DNA from: Desulfobulbaceae bacterium
Lineage (GTDB): Bacteria; Desulfobacterota; Desulfobulbia; Desulfobulbales; Desulfocapsaceae
Length of the DNA stretch: 35,811 nucleotides
Direction: 5' to 3'
Assembly: GCA_004796425.1 (NCBI GenBank)
Contig: QZLB01000059.1
Coordinates: forward strand, 1-35,811
Shown here: one piece after another, positions 1 to 7,798 of the stretch
How the letters are laid out: the number at the start of each line of letters is the position of its first letter
Position numbering within the stretch: position 1 is the stretch's first letter
Made by a program: the position numbers and the translations under genes
Notes under the pieces: generated by a model
Databases searched by the model: none
Seen by the model: only the letters and a program-made list of their open reading frames with translations
Told to the model about the DNA's origin: nothing

Positions 1-714
1 CATCTCGATTTTGTTAGGGGAGCCGGTCTTCTCGTTGCGTTGGCTGGTGCACTTGCTGCGGGACCAGGTCTGCTGCGTTCCGGTCTTGCCAGTCTGAGAT
101 TGGCCATACCAGTTGCCCTTATTGCTTCTTCATGCGCGATAGTTGGTGCCATGGTCGGTTTGGCTTTGCCGACCAATGTCGTGCAGATCTGCCTTGGTGT
201 GACCATTCTTGGTATCTGTATTTTGATGCTTACCGCTAAGAAATCCACCGTACCTGATGTTCCCAAGGCTGATAAATTATCCTCCATTCTGAAAATTTAC
301 GGTGTCTACCGTGAAGAAAGCACCGGTGAGACAATCAACTGGAAAGTTCACAGAACTCCCATTGGACTCGCACTCTTTGTCTTGATTGGTGTTATGGCTG
401 GTATGTTTGGGCTTGGCGCTGGTTGGGCCAATGTGCCGGTCCTCAACCTCCTGATGGGTGCACCACTGAAAATCAGTGTGGCAACCTCTAAATTCCTGCT
501 CTCCATTACGGATACTTCCGCAGCCTGGATTTATATGAACCAGGGTTGTGTAATTCCGATGATGGTAGTACCTTCTTTGGTAGGAATCATGCTGGGTTCA
601 TTCATCGGTGTACGGATTCTTAAGGTGATCAAGCCGACCTTCGTACGCTGGATGGTAATCGGAATCCTGGCTTTTGCAGGACTTAAGGCTTTGTCAAAAG
701 GACTTGGGTTCTAA
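1..714 (+). CDS. TauE/SafE family sulfite/anion exporter, 5' truncated
   Basis: The reading frame is open from base 1, so the gene begins outside the window; the TTG at 40 is just an internal codon. The visible 237 residues are hydrophobic, with about six membrane segments split by a hydrophilic loop (bases about 235-345). The second half carries the glycine-rich helix typical of TauE/SafE permeases (MFGLGAGWANVPVL, bases 400-441) and a matching repeat before it. The family moves small anions such as sulfite, sulfoacetate or taurine-derived sulfonates across the inner membrane. A DUF1634 gene follows 37 bp downstream, a frequent partner of this permease class. The substrate cannot be told from sequence; in a sulfur-cycling organism sulfite or sulfate is a reasonable inference. 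Family call secure, substrate not. Confidence 0.85.
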   Translation, partial: HLDFVRGAGLLVALAGALAAGPGLLRSGLASLRLAIPVALIASSCAIVGAMVGLALPTNVVQICLGVTILGICILMLTAKKSTVPDVPKADKLSSILKIYGVYREESTGETINWKVHRTPIGLALFVLIGVMAGMFGLGAGWANVPVLNLLMGAPLKISVATSKFLLSITDTSAAWIYMNQGCVIPMMVVPSLVGIMLGSFIGVRILKVIKPTFVRWMVIGILAFAGLKALSKGLGF

Positions 715-751
715 AGCCAAAGTTAATTGTATTATTTAAAGGAGAAAGACT

Positions 752-1180
752 ATGAGTCAGGATGATACTACGAAACTGGGACCGAGCCCCGAGCAGGTTC
801 TTTACGCGAATATACTGAACAAGGGTATGTTGGTTGGCCTTGTTGTATTGTTGATTACCTTTGCACTGTATGTGTTTGGCATTGTCAAACCCTACGTGCC
901 GCTTGATCAGTTGTCCAACTATTGGAATCTTGGAGTTGGTGACTATCTGCACGAGTTGGATATTCCCACCGGCTGGGCATGGCTTGGGCTGCTGAATTAC
1001 AGCGATTTTCTGAACTTTATCGGGATTGCATTACTGGCAGGCATTTCGATTATCTGCTATATCGCAATTATCCCAACCCTGCTGAAGAATGGTGACACCA
1101 TTTATGCAGTAATTGCGATTCTTGAGGTTATCGTGCTTACCCTGGCTGCTACCGGGATTTTTGGCAGCGGCGGCCACTGA
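752..1180 (+). CDS. DUF1634 family membrane protein (TauE/SafE partner)
   Basis: 142 residues with three clear membrane segments (roughly residues 26-46, 85-107, 112-137) and a short hydrophilic N-terminus. An AAGGAG Shine-Dalgarno lies just before the ATG. It follows the TauE/SafE permease by 37 bp and ends 29 bp before a strong terminator, so the two genes form the end of one transcript. DUF1634 proteins are commonly encoded next to TauE/SafE permeases and are presumed accessory subunits, but no biochemical role is established. The assignment rests on length, topology and context. Confidence 0.7.
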   Translation: MSQDDTTKLGPSPEQVLYANILNKGMLVGLVVLLITFALYVFGIVKPYVPLDQLSNYWNLGVGDYLHELDIPTGWAWLGLLNYSDFLNFIGIALLAGISIICYIAIIPTLLKNGDTIYAVIAILEVIVLTLAATGIFGSGGH

Positions 1181-1209
1181 TCGTTCAAATCAGTACATAC
1201 GAATAAATC

Positions 1210-1250
1210 GCAAAAAGCCCCTGGTCACTCGTTGATCAGGGGCTTTTTGC
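1210..1250 (+). terminator. Strong intrinsic terminator after the TauE/DUF1634 genes
   Basis: A 14-bp perfect inverted repeat (1210-1223 with 1237-1250) is extended inward by four pairs including one G-T, leaving a 5-nt loop. The right arm contains five Ts and the left arm five As, so it could work on both strands. It separates the permease pair from the fusA transcription unit. Confidence 0.85.
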
Positions 1251-1311
1251 GTCCTGAGGGATTGCGATTGTTCAGATACGGTTATGAAGAAAAGCTGCAT
1301 TCAAAAAACGT

Positions 1312-1340
1312 TTGCATTAATAGTTTGCAAGTGCTAATAT
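1312..1340 (+). promoter_or_regulatory. Candidate sigma-70 promoter of the fusA leader
   Basis: TTGCAT at 1312-1317 and TAATAT at 1335-1340 are 17 bp apart, and a TG one base before the -10 makes it an extended -10 type. The predicted transcript start is about 1347, giving a leader of about 210 nt before the fusA ATG. The -35 matches the consensus only partly, so the call is moderate. Confidence 0.5.
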
Positions 1341-1349
1341 AGACTGTTC

Positions 1350-1485
1350 TGCAATTGGTTTTTGACTTGCGTTCTCGGTCTACTTCCTGTGTACAGATCG
1401 TCGGTTATAAATCGACGACAGGATCTACCCGAGACTATATTGCATGTATAAGGGGCTGCAGAGAGCTGTAGCTCCTTCCTTTTTT
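1350..1485 (+). promoter_or_regulatory. Structured leader with intrinsic terminator upstream of fusA (attenuator or small RNA candidate)
   Basis: Nested complementary segments can fold into one long interrupted stem: 1350-1355 with 1439-1444, 1374-1378 with 1429-1433, 1386-1389 with 1419-1422, and 1398-1403 with 1413-1418. Directly after it, 1450-1461 pairs with 1466-1477 (12 bp including two G-T pairs, 4-nt loop), followed by CC and six Ts, a classic intrinsic terminator 72 bp before the fusA start. RNA polymerase starting at about 1347 would have to pass it to reach fusA. The layout suits transcription attenuation, or a 140-nt small RNA with some read-through. I do not recognise a known riboswitch class. 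The rest of the 1181-1557 gap shows nothing else. Confidence 0.5.
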
Positions 1486-1557
1486 CATATAATCCTCATG
1501 GATTGTGAGAGACCCTGATTAAAACCGGACCGTTGATACCGGTAGAGGAAAGTAGCT

Positions 1558-3642
1558 ATGAGTTATGATTTATCGAAGGTAAGAAATATAGGCATCAGTG
1601 CCCATATCGATTCGGGCAAAACGACCCTGACAGAACGTATCCTCTTTTACACGGATAAGATTCATGCCATACACGAGGTACGTGGCAAAGATGGTGTCGG
1701 TGCAAAAATGGACTCCATGGAACTTGAGAAAGAGCGGGGCATTACCATTCAGTCTGCCGCGACCTATTGCTCCTGGAAGGATATCGATATTAATATTATC
1801 GACACTCCGGGTCACGTTGACTTTACCATCGAAGTTGAGCGTGCGCTTCGGGTTCTCGATGGCGCGGTATTGATTCTCTGTTCAGTAGGTGGTGTCCAGT
1901 CTCAATCAATTACGGTGAATCGACAGATGACCCGTTATAAGGTTCCCCGAATTGCCTTTATCAACAAATGTGACCGTACCGGTGCCAACCCGGGACGCGT
2001 TACCAGTCAGCTCCGAGAAAAGCTCGAGCTCAATGCACATATGATGCAGATACCGATTGGCCTTGAGAGCGAGCTGGAGGGAGTTGTTGATCTGGTGACC
2101 ATGAAAGCGATTTATTTCGATGGTGATAACGGTGAAATTATCCGCGAAGAGAGTATTCCTGATGTGCTGCTTGATGAAGCCCAGAGCAAGCGCGAAGAAC
2201 TGCTGGAAGAGATTTCAATGTTCTCCGAGGAATTGATGGAGGCATTACTCGAAGGTGGAGATATTGATACCACCGTTATTTATGACGCCGTGAGAAAGGG
2301 AACCCTGGACCTGGAATTCACCCCGGTATTCATCGGTTCTGCGTATAAAAATAAAGGAATTCAAACACTGCTTGATGCAGTTGAAGCATATCTGCCGTGT
2401 CCCACTGATGTCGTGAACAACGCGCTTGATCTTGCCAAGGATGAGGAAGAATTCCCTGTTACTAATGATGCTGATGACAAGTTGATCATGCTCGCCTTTA
2501 AACTTGAAGATGGCAGATATGGTCAGCTTACCTATGTCAGAACCTACCAGGGTGTACTGACCAAGGGAGATACTGTTTATAACAGCAGGACCGGAAAGAA
2601 GGTAAAAATCGGCCGGTTGGTTCGTATGCACTCCGATGAAATGGAAGAGATTGAATCATGCGGTCCTGGCGATATCGTCGCGCTGTTTGGAGTGGATTGC
2701 GCATCAGGTGATACCTTTACGGCAGAAGGAATGACGGTTTCCATGAGTTCCATGCACATTCCAGAGCCGGTCATTTCGCTGGCAGTCATTCCGGTTGATA
2801 ACAAAGCCCAGACCAACATGTCCAAGGCGCTCAATCGATTCACCAAAGAGGATCCGACGTTCAGAACCTTCGTTGATCATGAGACCGGTGAAACCATTAT
2901 TTCCGGTATGGGCGAACTGCATCTTGACGTTTATATCGAGCGCATGAAGCGTGAATATAAAGCAGCGGTTGAGGTTGGTGCACCTCAGGTTGCCTATCGT
3001 GAGACCATCGCCAATCGTGCTGACTTTGATTACACCCACAAGAAACAGACCGGTGGTTCTGGTCAGTACGGCCGGGTGGCAGGATATATCGAACCACTGG
3101 AAGAGGGCGAATACGAATTTGTCGATGAGATTGTGGGCGGTGTTATCCCCCGCGAATTTATTTCATCGTGTGACAAAGGTTTCAAGAAGAGTCTTGAAAA
3201 AGGTTCACTATGCGGTGCGGCAATTACCGGCGTACGTTGTGTTATTAACGACGGAGCAGCGCATTCGGTCGACTCCTCGGATGTTGCCTTCCAGCTTGCC
3301 GCAGCTGGCGCCTTCAGGGAAGGATACATGAAGGCCAAACCGATTATCATGGAACCGATCATGAAAGTGGCCGTGGAAGGGCCTTCTGAATTCCAGGGAG
3401 CCGTGATGGGTAGTCTGAACCAGCGTCGTGGTATGATTATTGGTACCGTTGAAGAAGGTAATTATACGGTGGTGGAGGCTGAAGTGCCACTGTCTGAGAT
3501 GTTTGGGTATTCTACCAGCTTGAGATCTCTGACCCAGGGTAAGGCTGAGTTTACCATGGAATTTGCTACCTTCAAACAGGTTCCGAAAAGTGTCAGTGAA
3601 GAGCTGATTAAGAAATACCAGGAAGAAAAGAATAAAGACTGA
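1558..3642 (+). CDS. fusA: Elongation factor G, spd/mitochondrial EFG1 type
   Basis: 694 residues, full length. EF-G is the GTPase that drives tRNA-mRNA translocation on the ribosome. Visible G-domain motifs are the P-loop AHIDSGKT (residues 15-22), DTPGH (82-86) and NKCD (136-139), followed by domains II to V. The P-loop has Ser where ordinary bacterial EF-G has Ala, and the segment [19 protein letters not shown] (40-58) closely resembles human mitochondrial EFG1 as I remember it. These traits place it in the spdEFG1 group known from spirochaetes, planctomycetes and some deltaproteobacteria, the sister group of mitochondrial EFG1. The gene stands alone, not in a str operon (rpsL-rpsG-fusA-tuf), which also suits this paralogue. 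It is preceded by a structured leader and followed 93 bp later by an ATPase gene. Confidence 0.95.
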   Translation: MSYDLSKVRNIGISAHIDSGKTTLTERILFYTDKIHAIHEVRGKDGVGAKMDSMELEKERGITIQSAATYCSWKDIDINIIDTPGHVDFTIEVERALRVLDGAVLILCSVGGVQSQSITVNRQMTRYKVPRIAFINKCDRTGANPGRVTSQLREKLELNAHMMQIPIGLESELEGVVDLVTMKAIYFDGDNGEIIREESIPDVLLDEAQSKREELLEEISMFSEELMEALLEGGDIDTTVIYDAVRKGTLDLEFTPVFIGSAYKNKGIQTLLDAVEAYLPCPTDVVNNALDLAKDEEEFPVTNDADDKLIMLAFKLEDGRYGQLTYVRTYQGVLTKGDTVYNSRTGKKVKIGRLVRMHSDEMEEIESCGPGDIVALFGVDCASGDTFTAEGMTVSMSSMHIPEPVISLAVIPVDNKAQTNMSKALNRFTKEDPTFRTFVDHETGETIISGMGELHLDVYIERMKREYKAAVEVGAPQVAYRETIANRADFDYTHKKQTGGSGQYGRVAGYIEPLEEGEYEFVDEIVGGVIPREFISSCDKGFKKSLEKGSLCGAAITGVRCVINDGAAHSVDSSDVAFQLAAAGAFREGYMKAKPIIMEPIMKVAVEGPSEFQGAVMGSLNQRRGMIIGTVEEGNYTVVEAEVPLSEMFGYSTSLRSLTQGKAEFTMEFATFKQVPKSVSEELIKKYQEEKNKD

Positions 3643-3735
3643 TCCTCAGTCATGAGATAACGGGGCACGGCTCAGGAATCATAAGCGGGTTTCGGCTGCT
3701 CCGAGAAAAATTAAGACCAAAAGAGGTTAGCTGCC

Positions 3736-4431
3736 ATGGCAAAAGAAGAACTTATTTCCAGTAACCCCCTCAGGGTTTTGGGGATTGATAGAAAGGCAGA
3801 GGAAGGAACCCAGAGTCTGGGGTTGGTAATGGCCCGCGCCGGGCTGGGAAAAACAGCGATACTGGTACAGATTGCTCTGGATTCAATGCTCAGAGGCAAC
3901 CGTGTGCTTCATGTGGCGATCGGAGAATCCATTGAGAAGACCAGAGAACGATATGATGATATTCTGGCCTTAATGGCTGAAGATGCAAAAATAAGCGATT
4001 TGGATGAGGTTGCCCAGAATCGGATGATCATGACCTTCAAAGAGGGTGTGTTCAGCAGGGCGGTTCTTGAGGAGCGGCTGAAAGATCTGATTCAGCAGGA
4101 TATTTTCAAACCGGACTGTCTGATCATTGACGGGTATGATTTTGATGGGAACGGTCGTCAGGCAATGGAAGATTTAAAAACGTTGATGGCTGATCTGGGT
4201 GTTGCTGTGATCTGGTTTTCGGCGATCAGCCACCGGGACGATACCCGAGTCAGTGCAGACGGAGTTCCGGCACCCTGTCATACCATTGACGATCTTTTTG
4301 AAGTGGTTTTACTGATTAAACCTGATGGCAACGTGATGAACCTTGATATTCTCAAATGCGCTTATTGTGAGGTGGAACCGGGAACCACGCTGCTGCTTGA
4401 TCCTTCAACCATGCTGATAAAACGTTCGTAA
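3736..4431 (+). CDS. RecA/KaiC-like P-loop ATPase, function unknown
   Basis: 231 residues. Residues 33-40 read ARAGLGKT, which fits Walker A with Ala in the first position, and DCLIIDGYD (127-135) is a Walker B strand ending in Asp. The fold around them (early P-loop, then a strand-helix leading to 'RGNRVLHVAIGES') resembles RecA/RadA/KaiC-type ATPases more than AAA+ proteins, but no oligomerisation or DNA-binding extension is evident. An AAGAGG Shine-Dalgarno precedes the ATG. It sits 93 bp after fusA on the same strand with no terminator between, so co-transcription is likely. I do not recognise a named family. Confidence 0.65.
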   Translation: MAKEELISSNPLRVLGIDRKAEEGTQSLGLVMARAGLGKTAILVQIALDSMLRGNRVLHVAIGESIEKTRERYDDILALMAEDAKISDLDEVAQNRMIMTFKEGVFSRAVLEERLKDLIQQDIFKPDCLIIDGYDFDGNGRQAMEDLKTLMADLGVAVIWFSAISHRDDTRVSADGVPAPCHTIDDLFEVVLLIKPDGNVMNLDILKCAYCEVEPGTTLLLDPSTMLIKRS

Positions 4432-4477
4432 ATCAGTTGGTTGAAAATCCGCAACTACATGATTTTACACAATAACA

Positions 4478-4511
4478 GGCGGGTTCCGAAATGGGACCCG
4501 CCTTTTTTTTT
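4478..4511 (+). terminator. Intrinsic terminator abutting the hisA ribosome binding site
   Basis: A 10-bp stem (4478-4487 with 4493-4502, one G-T pair) with a 5-nt loop is followed by nine Ts (4503-4511). The AGGAG of the next gene starts directly after the T tract and its ATG is at 4524. It ends the fusA-ATPase transcript. Its contact with the next gene's initiation region also makes it a possible attenuator of hisA. Confidence 0.85.
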
Positions 4512-4523
4512 AGGAGCATGATC

Positions 4524-5303
4524 ATGAAGTTTCGTCCCTGTATCGATTTGCATGAGGGAAAGGTAAAACAGATTGTTGGCTCAACCTTGCGTGAACAGAG
4601 CCCTGCCAGTTTGCAGACCAATTTTGTCGCTGACCAACCACCCGCATACTATGCCGGATTATACAAAAAAGACGGGCTTGACGGAGGTCATGTCATCATG
4701 CTTGGTCCTGGGAATGAAGATGCAGCGATCGAAGCACTTGGTGCATTTTCGGGTGGGTTGCAGATTGGAGGAGGGATTAATGATGAAAATGCACCGTTCT
4801 GGTTGCGTAAAGGGGCCTCTCATGTAATTGTCACTTCCTGGGTATTTCGCGATGGTATGGTTGATGTTGCACGTTTGCACCGTTTGGTTGAGGTGATCGG
4901 AAAATCCCGGTTGGTCCTGGACTTGAGCTGCAGGAAGAAGGACTCGGATTATTATATTGTCACCGACCGCTGGCAGAACTTTACCGAAGTAAAAATAGAT
5001 GCGTCGACACTGTCAGAGCTCAGTGAATATTGCGATGAATTTCTTGTTCATGCAGCCGATGTTGAGGGAAAATGTGAAGGGGTTGAAGTCGAACTGGTAA
5101 AAATTCTTGGTGCATCATCGCCAATTCCGACCACCTATGCGGGAGGTATCCGAGGGATAACAGACCTTGAGCTCGTCCATAAATTCGGACAGGGACAGCT
5201 CGATTTTACCATCGGCAGTGCACTCGATTTATTTGGTGGTACCCATATCCGTTATGCTGATGCGGTTTCTTTTCATAACCGGCACGCTCAAAGCCATGCA
5301 TAA
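4524..5303 (+). CDS. hisA: HisA, eukaryotic-type ProFAR isomerase
   Basis: 259 residues. It is predicted to catalyse the fourth step of histidine synthesis, the Amadori isomerisation of ProFAR to PRFAR, in a TIM barrel. The N-terminus CIDLHEGKVKQIVG, the strand-end GGGIND, VTSWVF, LDLSCRK, HAADVEG and the phosphate-binding YAGGI and GSALDLFGG all resemble yeast His6, the eukaryotic HisA subfamily, rather than the usual bacterial HisA. Likely catalytic aspartates are D8 and the one in HAADVEG. The start at 4524 is preferred because AGGAG at 4512-4516 is 7 nt upstream; the ATG at 4518 is too close and the one at 4491 lies inside the terminator loop. No other his gene is in the window. Confidence 0.9.
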   Translation: MKFRPCIDLHEGKVKQIVGSTLREQSPASLQTNFVADQPPAYYAGLYKKDGLDGGHVIMLGPGNEDAAIEALGAFSGGLQIGGGINDENAPFWLRKGASHVIVTSWVFRDGMVDVARLHRLVEVIGKSRLVLDLSCRKKDSDYYIVTDRWQNFTEVKIDASTLSELSEYCDEFLVHAADVEGKCEGVEVELVKILGASSPIPTTYAGGIRGITDLELVHKFGQGQLDFTIGSALDLFGGTHIRYADAVSFHNRHAQSHA

Positions 5304-5320
5304 TCTCTTGGAGACTGGTA

Positions 5321-5497
5321 ATGCAGACAGACGAAAAATCTCCAGAATCATTAGCCGAGATAAAACTCCTGGTTCCTGAGTCGCTGGCTGTGGCCTGGCA
5401 GCGATGTAGTTGGGTTCTGGTCGACGAAACCGGTAAGGATCGCAAGAAAATCATGGAAGAGATGGTTTATGACTTTCTGGTCAAACATGGTTGTTGA
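5321..5497 (+). CDS. Small hypothetical protein, 58 residues
   Basis: An ATG at 5321 preceded by TTGGAGA opens a 58-codon frame ending in TGA at 5495-5497. It is acidic to neutral, with a Pro-Glu-Ser N-terminus, a central QRCSWVLVD segment and a C-terminal helix ending in KHGC. It starts 17 bp after hisA and is probably co-transcribed with it. The Cys residues and Trp in the middle look like conserved-protein composition rather than random ORF. I do not recognise the family. Confidence 0.5.
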   Translation: MQTDEKSPESLAEIKLLVPESLAVAWQRCSWVLVDETGKDRKKIMEEMVYDFLVKHGC

Positions 5498-5549
5498 TCC
5501 AAGGTCATTTTTCAGCTTGTAGTTCCGTTGTTTTTGTTTTTCCGGTTTG

Positions 5550-5616
5550 CCATATCGTGCCATTTTACACTCCCGATATGGAGAAAATCTCAGATCAATT
5601 TCAGTTATTCTTGACA
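5550..5616 (+). promoter_or_regulatory. Inverted repeat and -35 box upstream of the mrp operon
   Basis: CCATATCG (5550-5557) is repeated inverted as CGATATGG (5574-5581), a perfect 8-bp arm with a 16-bp spacer. It lies 30 bp upstream of a perfect TTGACA (5611-5616), the best -35 candidate for the mrp operon; the matching -10 (TTACCT near 5634) is poor. A weak promoter needing an activator bound at the inverted repeat would explain this, but that is inference. Confidence 0.35.
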
Positions 5617-5725
5617 TCAGATTATTGAAAATGTTACCTAAATAGCATTTGTGCCTATCCATGCAGATCAATGGATTGGTACTACTCTTCTATACACTCA
5701 TCGTTCTATTTCGGAGGGGATTGAG

Positions 5726-6196
5726 GTGCGGCACGCTCTAGCAATGTCTACACTGCTTGCTGTTTTCTGGTTGATCAATTCTGGTCACTACACACCACTC
5801 CTGCTTTTTTTCATGATCGTTTCCGTCTTGTTTGTGGTGACGTTATGTCGTCGGATGGACGTTGTCGATAAAGAGTCCCAACCTCTAAATCTCACTTTTA
5901 CCATTCCCGGATACTGGCTCTGGCTGATCAAAGAAGTGGTGGTTGCAAACATTGCAGTTGCGCGTTGTGTCTGGCAGGGCAACCACAGTATTAATCCCCA
6001 AGTCATTAAAGTTACTGCTCACCAGAAAACAGACATTGGCAAGGTGATTTATGCCAATTCGATTACCCTGACTCCGGGGACCGTCTCCATCGATCTTCAG
6101 GACAATATCATTTCAGTCCATGCCCTGACCGAAGAATCGGCGGCAGATCTGCTGACGGGTGAGATGGATCGCCGTGTCTGTAAGGTGGAGGGGTAA
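5726..6196 (+). CDS. mrpE: Na+/H+ antiporter subunit MrpE
   Basis: 156 residues with membrane segments near the N-terminus, then IPGYWLWLIKEVVVANIAVAR, typical of MrpE, and a soluble C-terminal half with a TPGTVSIDLQ segment. The family averages about 160 residues. The start is GTG at 5726: CGGAGGGG at 5712-5719 sits 6 nt upstream. A longer frame from GTG 5651 lacks a ribosome site and adds non-family sequence. It is the first gene of the nine-gene mrp operon and its stop overlaps the mrpF start by one base. MrpE is part of the multi-subunit membrane antiporter exchanging Na+ (or K+) for protons. Confidence 0.85.
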   Translation: MRHALAMSTLLAVFWLINSGHYTPLLLFFMIVSVLFVVTLCRRMDVVDKESQPLNLTFTIPGYWLWLIKEVVVANIAVARCVWQGNHSINPQVIKVTAHQKTDIGKVIYANSITLTPGTVSIDLQDNIISVHALTEESAADLLTGEMDRRVCKVEG

Positions 6197-6471
6197 TGTT
6201 TGCCTTAACCGCTATCACGCTGCTGGTGGTAATGTCCATGGCACTCATCCGTGCCTTCAAGGGTCCCACCCTGTATGATCGAATTCTGGCGGTTAATAAT
6301 TTTGGTACCAAAACAGTGCTGCTAATCGCAGTCATAGACTTCCTAGCTGGCCGGCCGGATTTTCTTGATATTGCGATTGTTTACGCATTGATAAACTTTA
6401 TCAGTGTTATCGGTATATTGCGCTTTTTTGAGTATTCCGATACCAAGCGCGATCTAAGTGAGGAATCCTGA
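6196..6471 (+). CDS. mrpF: Na+/H+ antiporter subunit MrpF
   Basis: 91 residues with three membrane helices. The segment RAFKGPTLYDRILAVNN after the first helix and DIAIVYALINFI in the third are hallmark MrpF sequences. Start and stop each overlap a neighbour by one base (TAATG with mrpE, TGATG with mrpG), indicating translational coupling. Small integral subunit of the Mrp complex, homologous to archaeal MbhB. Confidence 0.9.
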   Translation: MFALTAITLLVVMSMALIRAFKGPTLYDRILAVNNFGTKTVLLIAVIDFLAGRPDFLDIAIVYALINFISVIGILRFFEYSDTKRDLSEES

Positions 6472-6818
6472 TGGAACTGGTTCTTGACATCATCAGCTGG
6501 ATATTTTTAGTGACCGGTTGTTTTTTTTGCCTGACGGGGGCGGTCGGTCTGCTTAGATTCCCTGATTTCTTTTCCCGAATCCATGCCGCAAGTATCACCG
6601 ATACCTTGGGTGCCGGCCTCATTCTGATCGGCTTAATGTTTCAGTCAGGTGGTTGGGGACTGGTCATGCCCAAACTTGTGTTGATCCTGTTATTTTCGTT
6701 GCTGGCCAGTACCACAGCCAGTCATGCGATTGCCAAAGCGGCCCTGAAGAGCGGTTTGAAGCCGGAAGTTTCAAGTGCAGATGAACCTTCAGAAGGAGAA
6801 TCGTCATCGAAACTCTGA
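6471..6818 (+). CDS. mrpG: Na+/H+ antiporter subunit MrpG
   Basis: 115 residues with three membrane helices and the MrpG signature GLLRFPDFFSRIHAAS followed by DTLGAGLILIGL. The C-terminal 25 residues are Ser/Glu/Lys-rich and cytoplasmic-looking. The end of this gene contains the AAGGAG that serves the next gene, mrpB. Homologous to archaeal MbhC. Confidence 0.9.
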   Translation: MELVLDIISWIFLVTGCFFCLTGAVGLLRFPDFFSRIHAASITDTLGAGLILIGLMFQSGGWGLVMPKLVLILLFSLLASTTASHAIAKAALKSGLKPEVSSADEPSEGESSSKL

Positions 6819-6871
6819 TAGACTTTGTCTTACTCTCTTTTCTGGCGTTAACAGCCATTGCCGTCACCCGT

Positions 6872-7798
6872 ATGAGCGACCTGTTTGCCGTAGTCATGCT
6901 GTCCGGTATATACAGTCTGATTTCAGCAAGCCTGTTTCTCGACCTTGATGCGGTTGATGTCGCGTTTACTGAAGCCTCGGTGGGAGCGGGTATCTCAACA
7001 CTGTTGATGCTTGCCTCGCTCAAGCTGGTCAGTCGCTATCAAAAGAAAACCCGCTACAAACCGATTCTCGCCTTTTTTGTGGTGGTTACGACCGGGGCAA
7101 TGTTGATCTATGGCACCCTTGATATGCCACATTTTGGAACCGCAGATGCACCGGTTCATACCCATGTTGCACCACGCTATCTTAATGAATCAATGGGTGA
7201 GATCGGTGTACCCAATGTGGTAACTTCAGTACTGGCCAGTTACCGTGGCTATGATACCCTGGGGGAGACGCTGGTGATCTTTACTGCCGGCATTGGGGTA
7301 ATGGCCCTGCTGATGGTATCTAAACAGACCAAACAGGAGTCGAAAAAACTGATACCGGCTGATATGCAGCAGCAGATCATTCTGAGAATCGTCGCCAAGA
7401 TGATGATCCCGCTGATCCTTATGTTTGCACTTTATGTTCAATTTCATGGCGATTATGGACCCGGTGGCGGCTTCCAGGCTGGGGTGATCTTTGCTGCGGG
7501 AATCATTTTATACACAATGTTGTTTGGTCTCTCCACTTCTCAAGAGGTGTTTAAAGCGACTACAATCGAATTATTTACCGCCGCCGGAGTCCTGCTCTAT
7601 GGTGGTGTCGGAGTGGTATGTATGCTGCTTGGGGGTAATTTTCTGGATTACGACTTCCTCAAACACGATCCAGTTCACGGGCAGCACCTGGGCATCCTCC
7701 TGGTTGAACTGGGTGTCGGTATCACCGTTGCATCGGTGATGATGATCATATTTTTTAAATTCACCTGGCGGACGGTTAAGCACAAATATAAGAAATGA
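6872..7798 (+). CDS. mrpB: DUF4040-MrpB fusion subunit of the Mrp antiporter
   Basis: The protein fuses a DUF4040 module (ending with the DVAFTEASVGAGIS signature, which corresponds to the MrpA C-terminus or MbhD) to an MrpB/MnhB module with YGPGGGFQAG (about residues 195-205). Coordinates are given from the first canonical start, ATG 6872. The real N-terminus is almost surely upstream: the same frame encodes another 20 or so hydrophobic residues completing the first DUF4040 helix, and AAGGAG at 6793-6798 fits initiation near 6803-6806. No ATG, GTG or TTG exists there; the codons are GTC (6803), ATC (6806) and CTG (6815). The stop overlaps mrpC as ATGA. Confidence 0.85.
   Translation: MSDLFAVVMLSGIYSLISASLFLDLDAVDVAFTEASVGAGISTLLMLASLKLVSRYQKKTRYKPILAFFVVVTTGAMLIYGTLDMPHFGTADAPVHTHVAPRYLNESMGEIGVPNVVTSVLASYRGYDTLGETLVIFTAGIGVMALLMVSKQTKQESKKLIPADMQQQIILRIVAKMMIPLILMFALYVQFHGDYGPGGGFQAGVIFAAGIILYTMLFGLSTSQEVFKATTIELFTAAGVLLYGGVGVVCMLLGGNFLDYDFLKHDPVHGQHLGILLVELGVGITVASVMMIIFFKFTWRTVKHKYKK

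Noticed and set aside
1350-1444. 6S RNA
   Set aside because: The long nested stem recalls 6S RNA, but it is only about 95 nt and has no clear central bubble like the known form.
5351-5671. 106-residue minus-strand frame between hisA and mrpE
   Set aside because: No recognisable family, crosses the small plus-strand ORF and the inverted repeat, and has no ribosome site.
6872-6874. ATG 6872 as the true start of mrpB
   Set aside because: Used for coordinates, but it would remove part of the first DUF4040 helix and the nearby AAGGAG is about 75 bp upstream.
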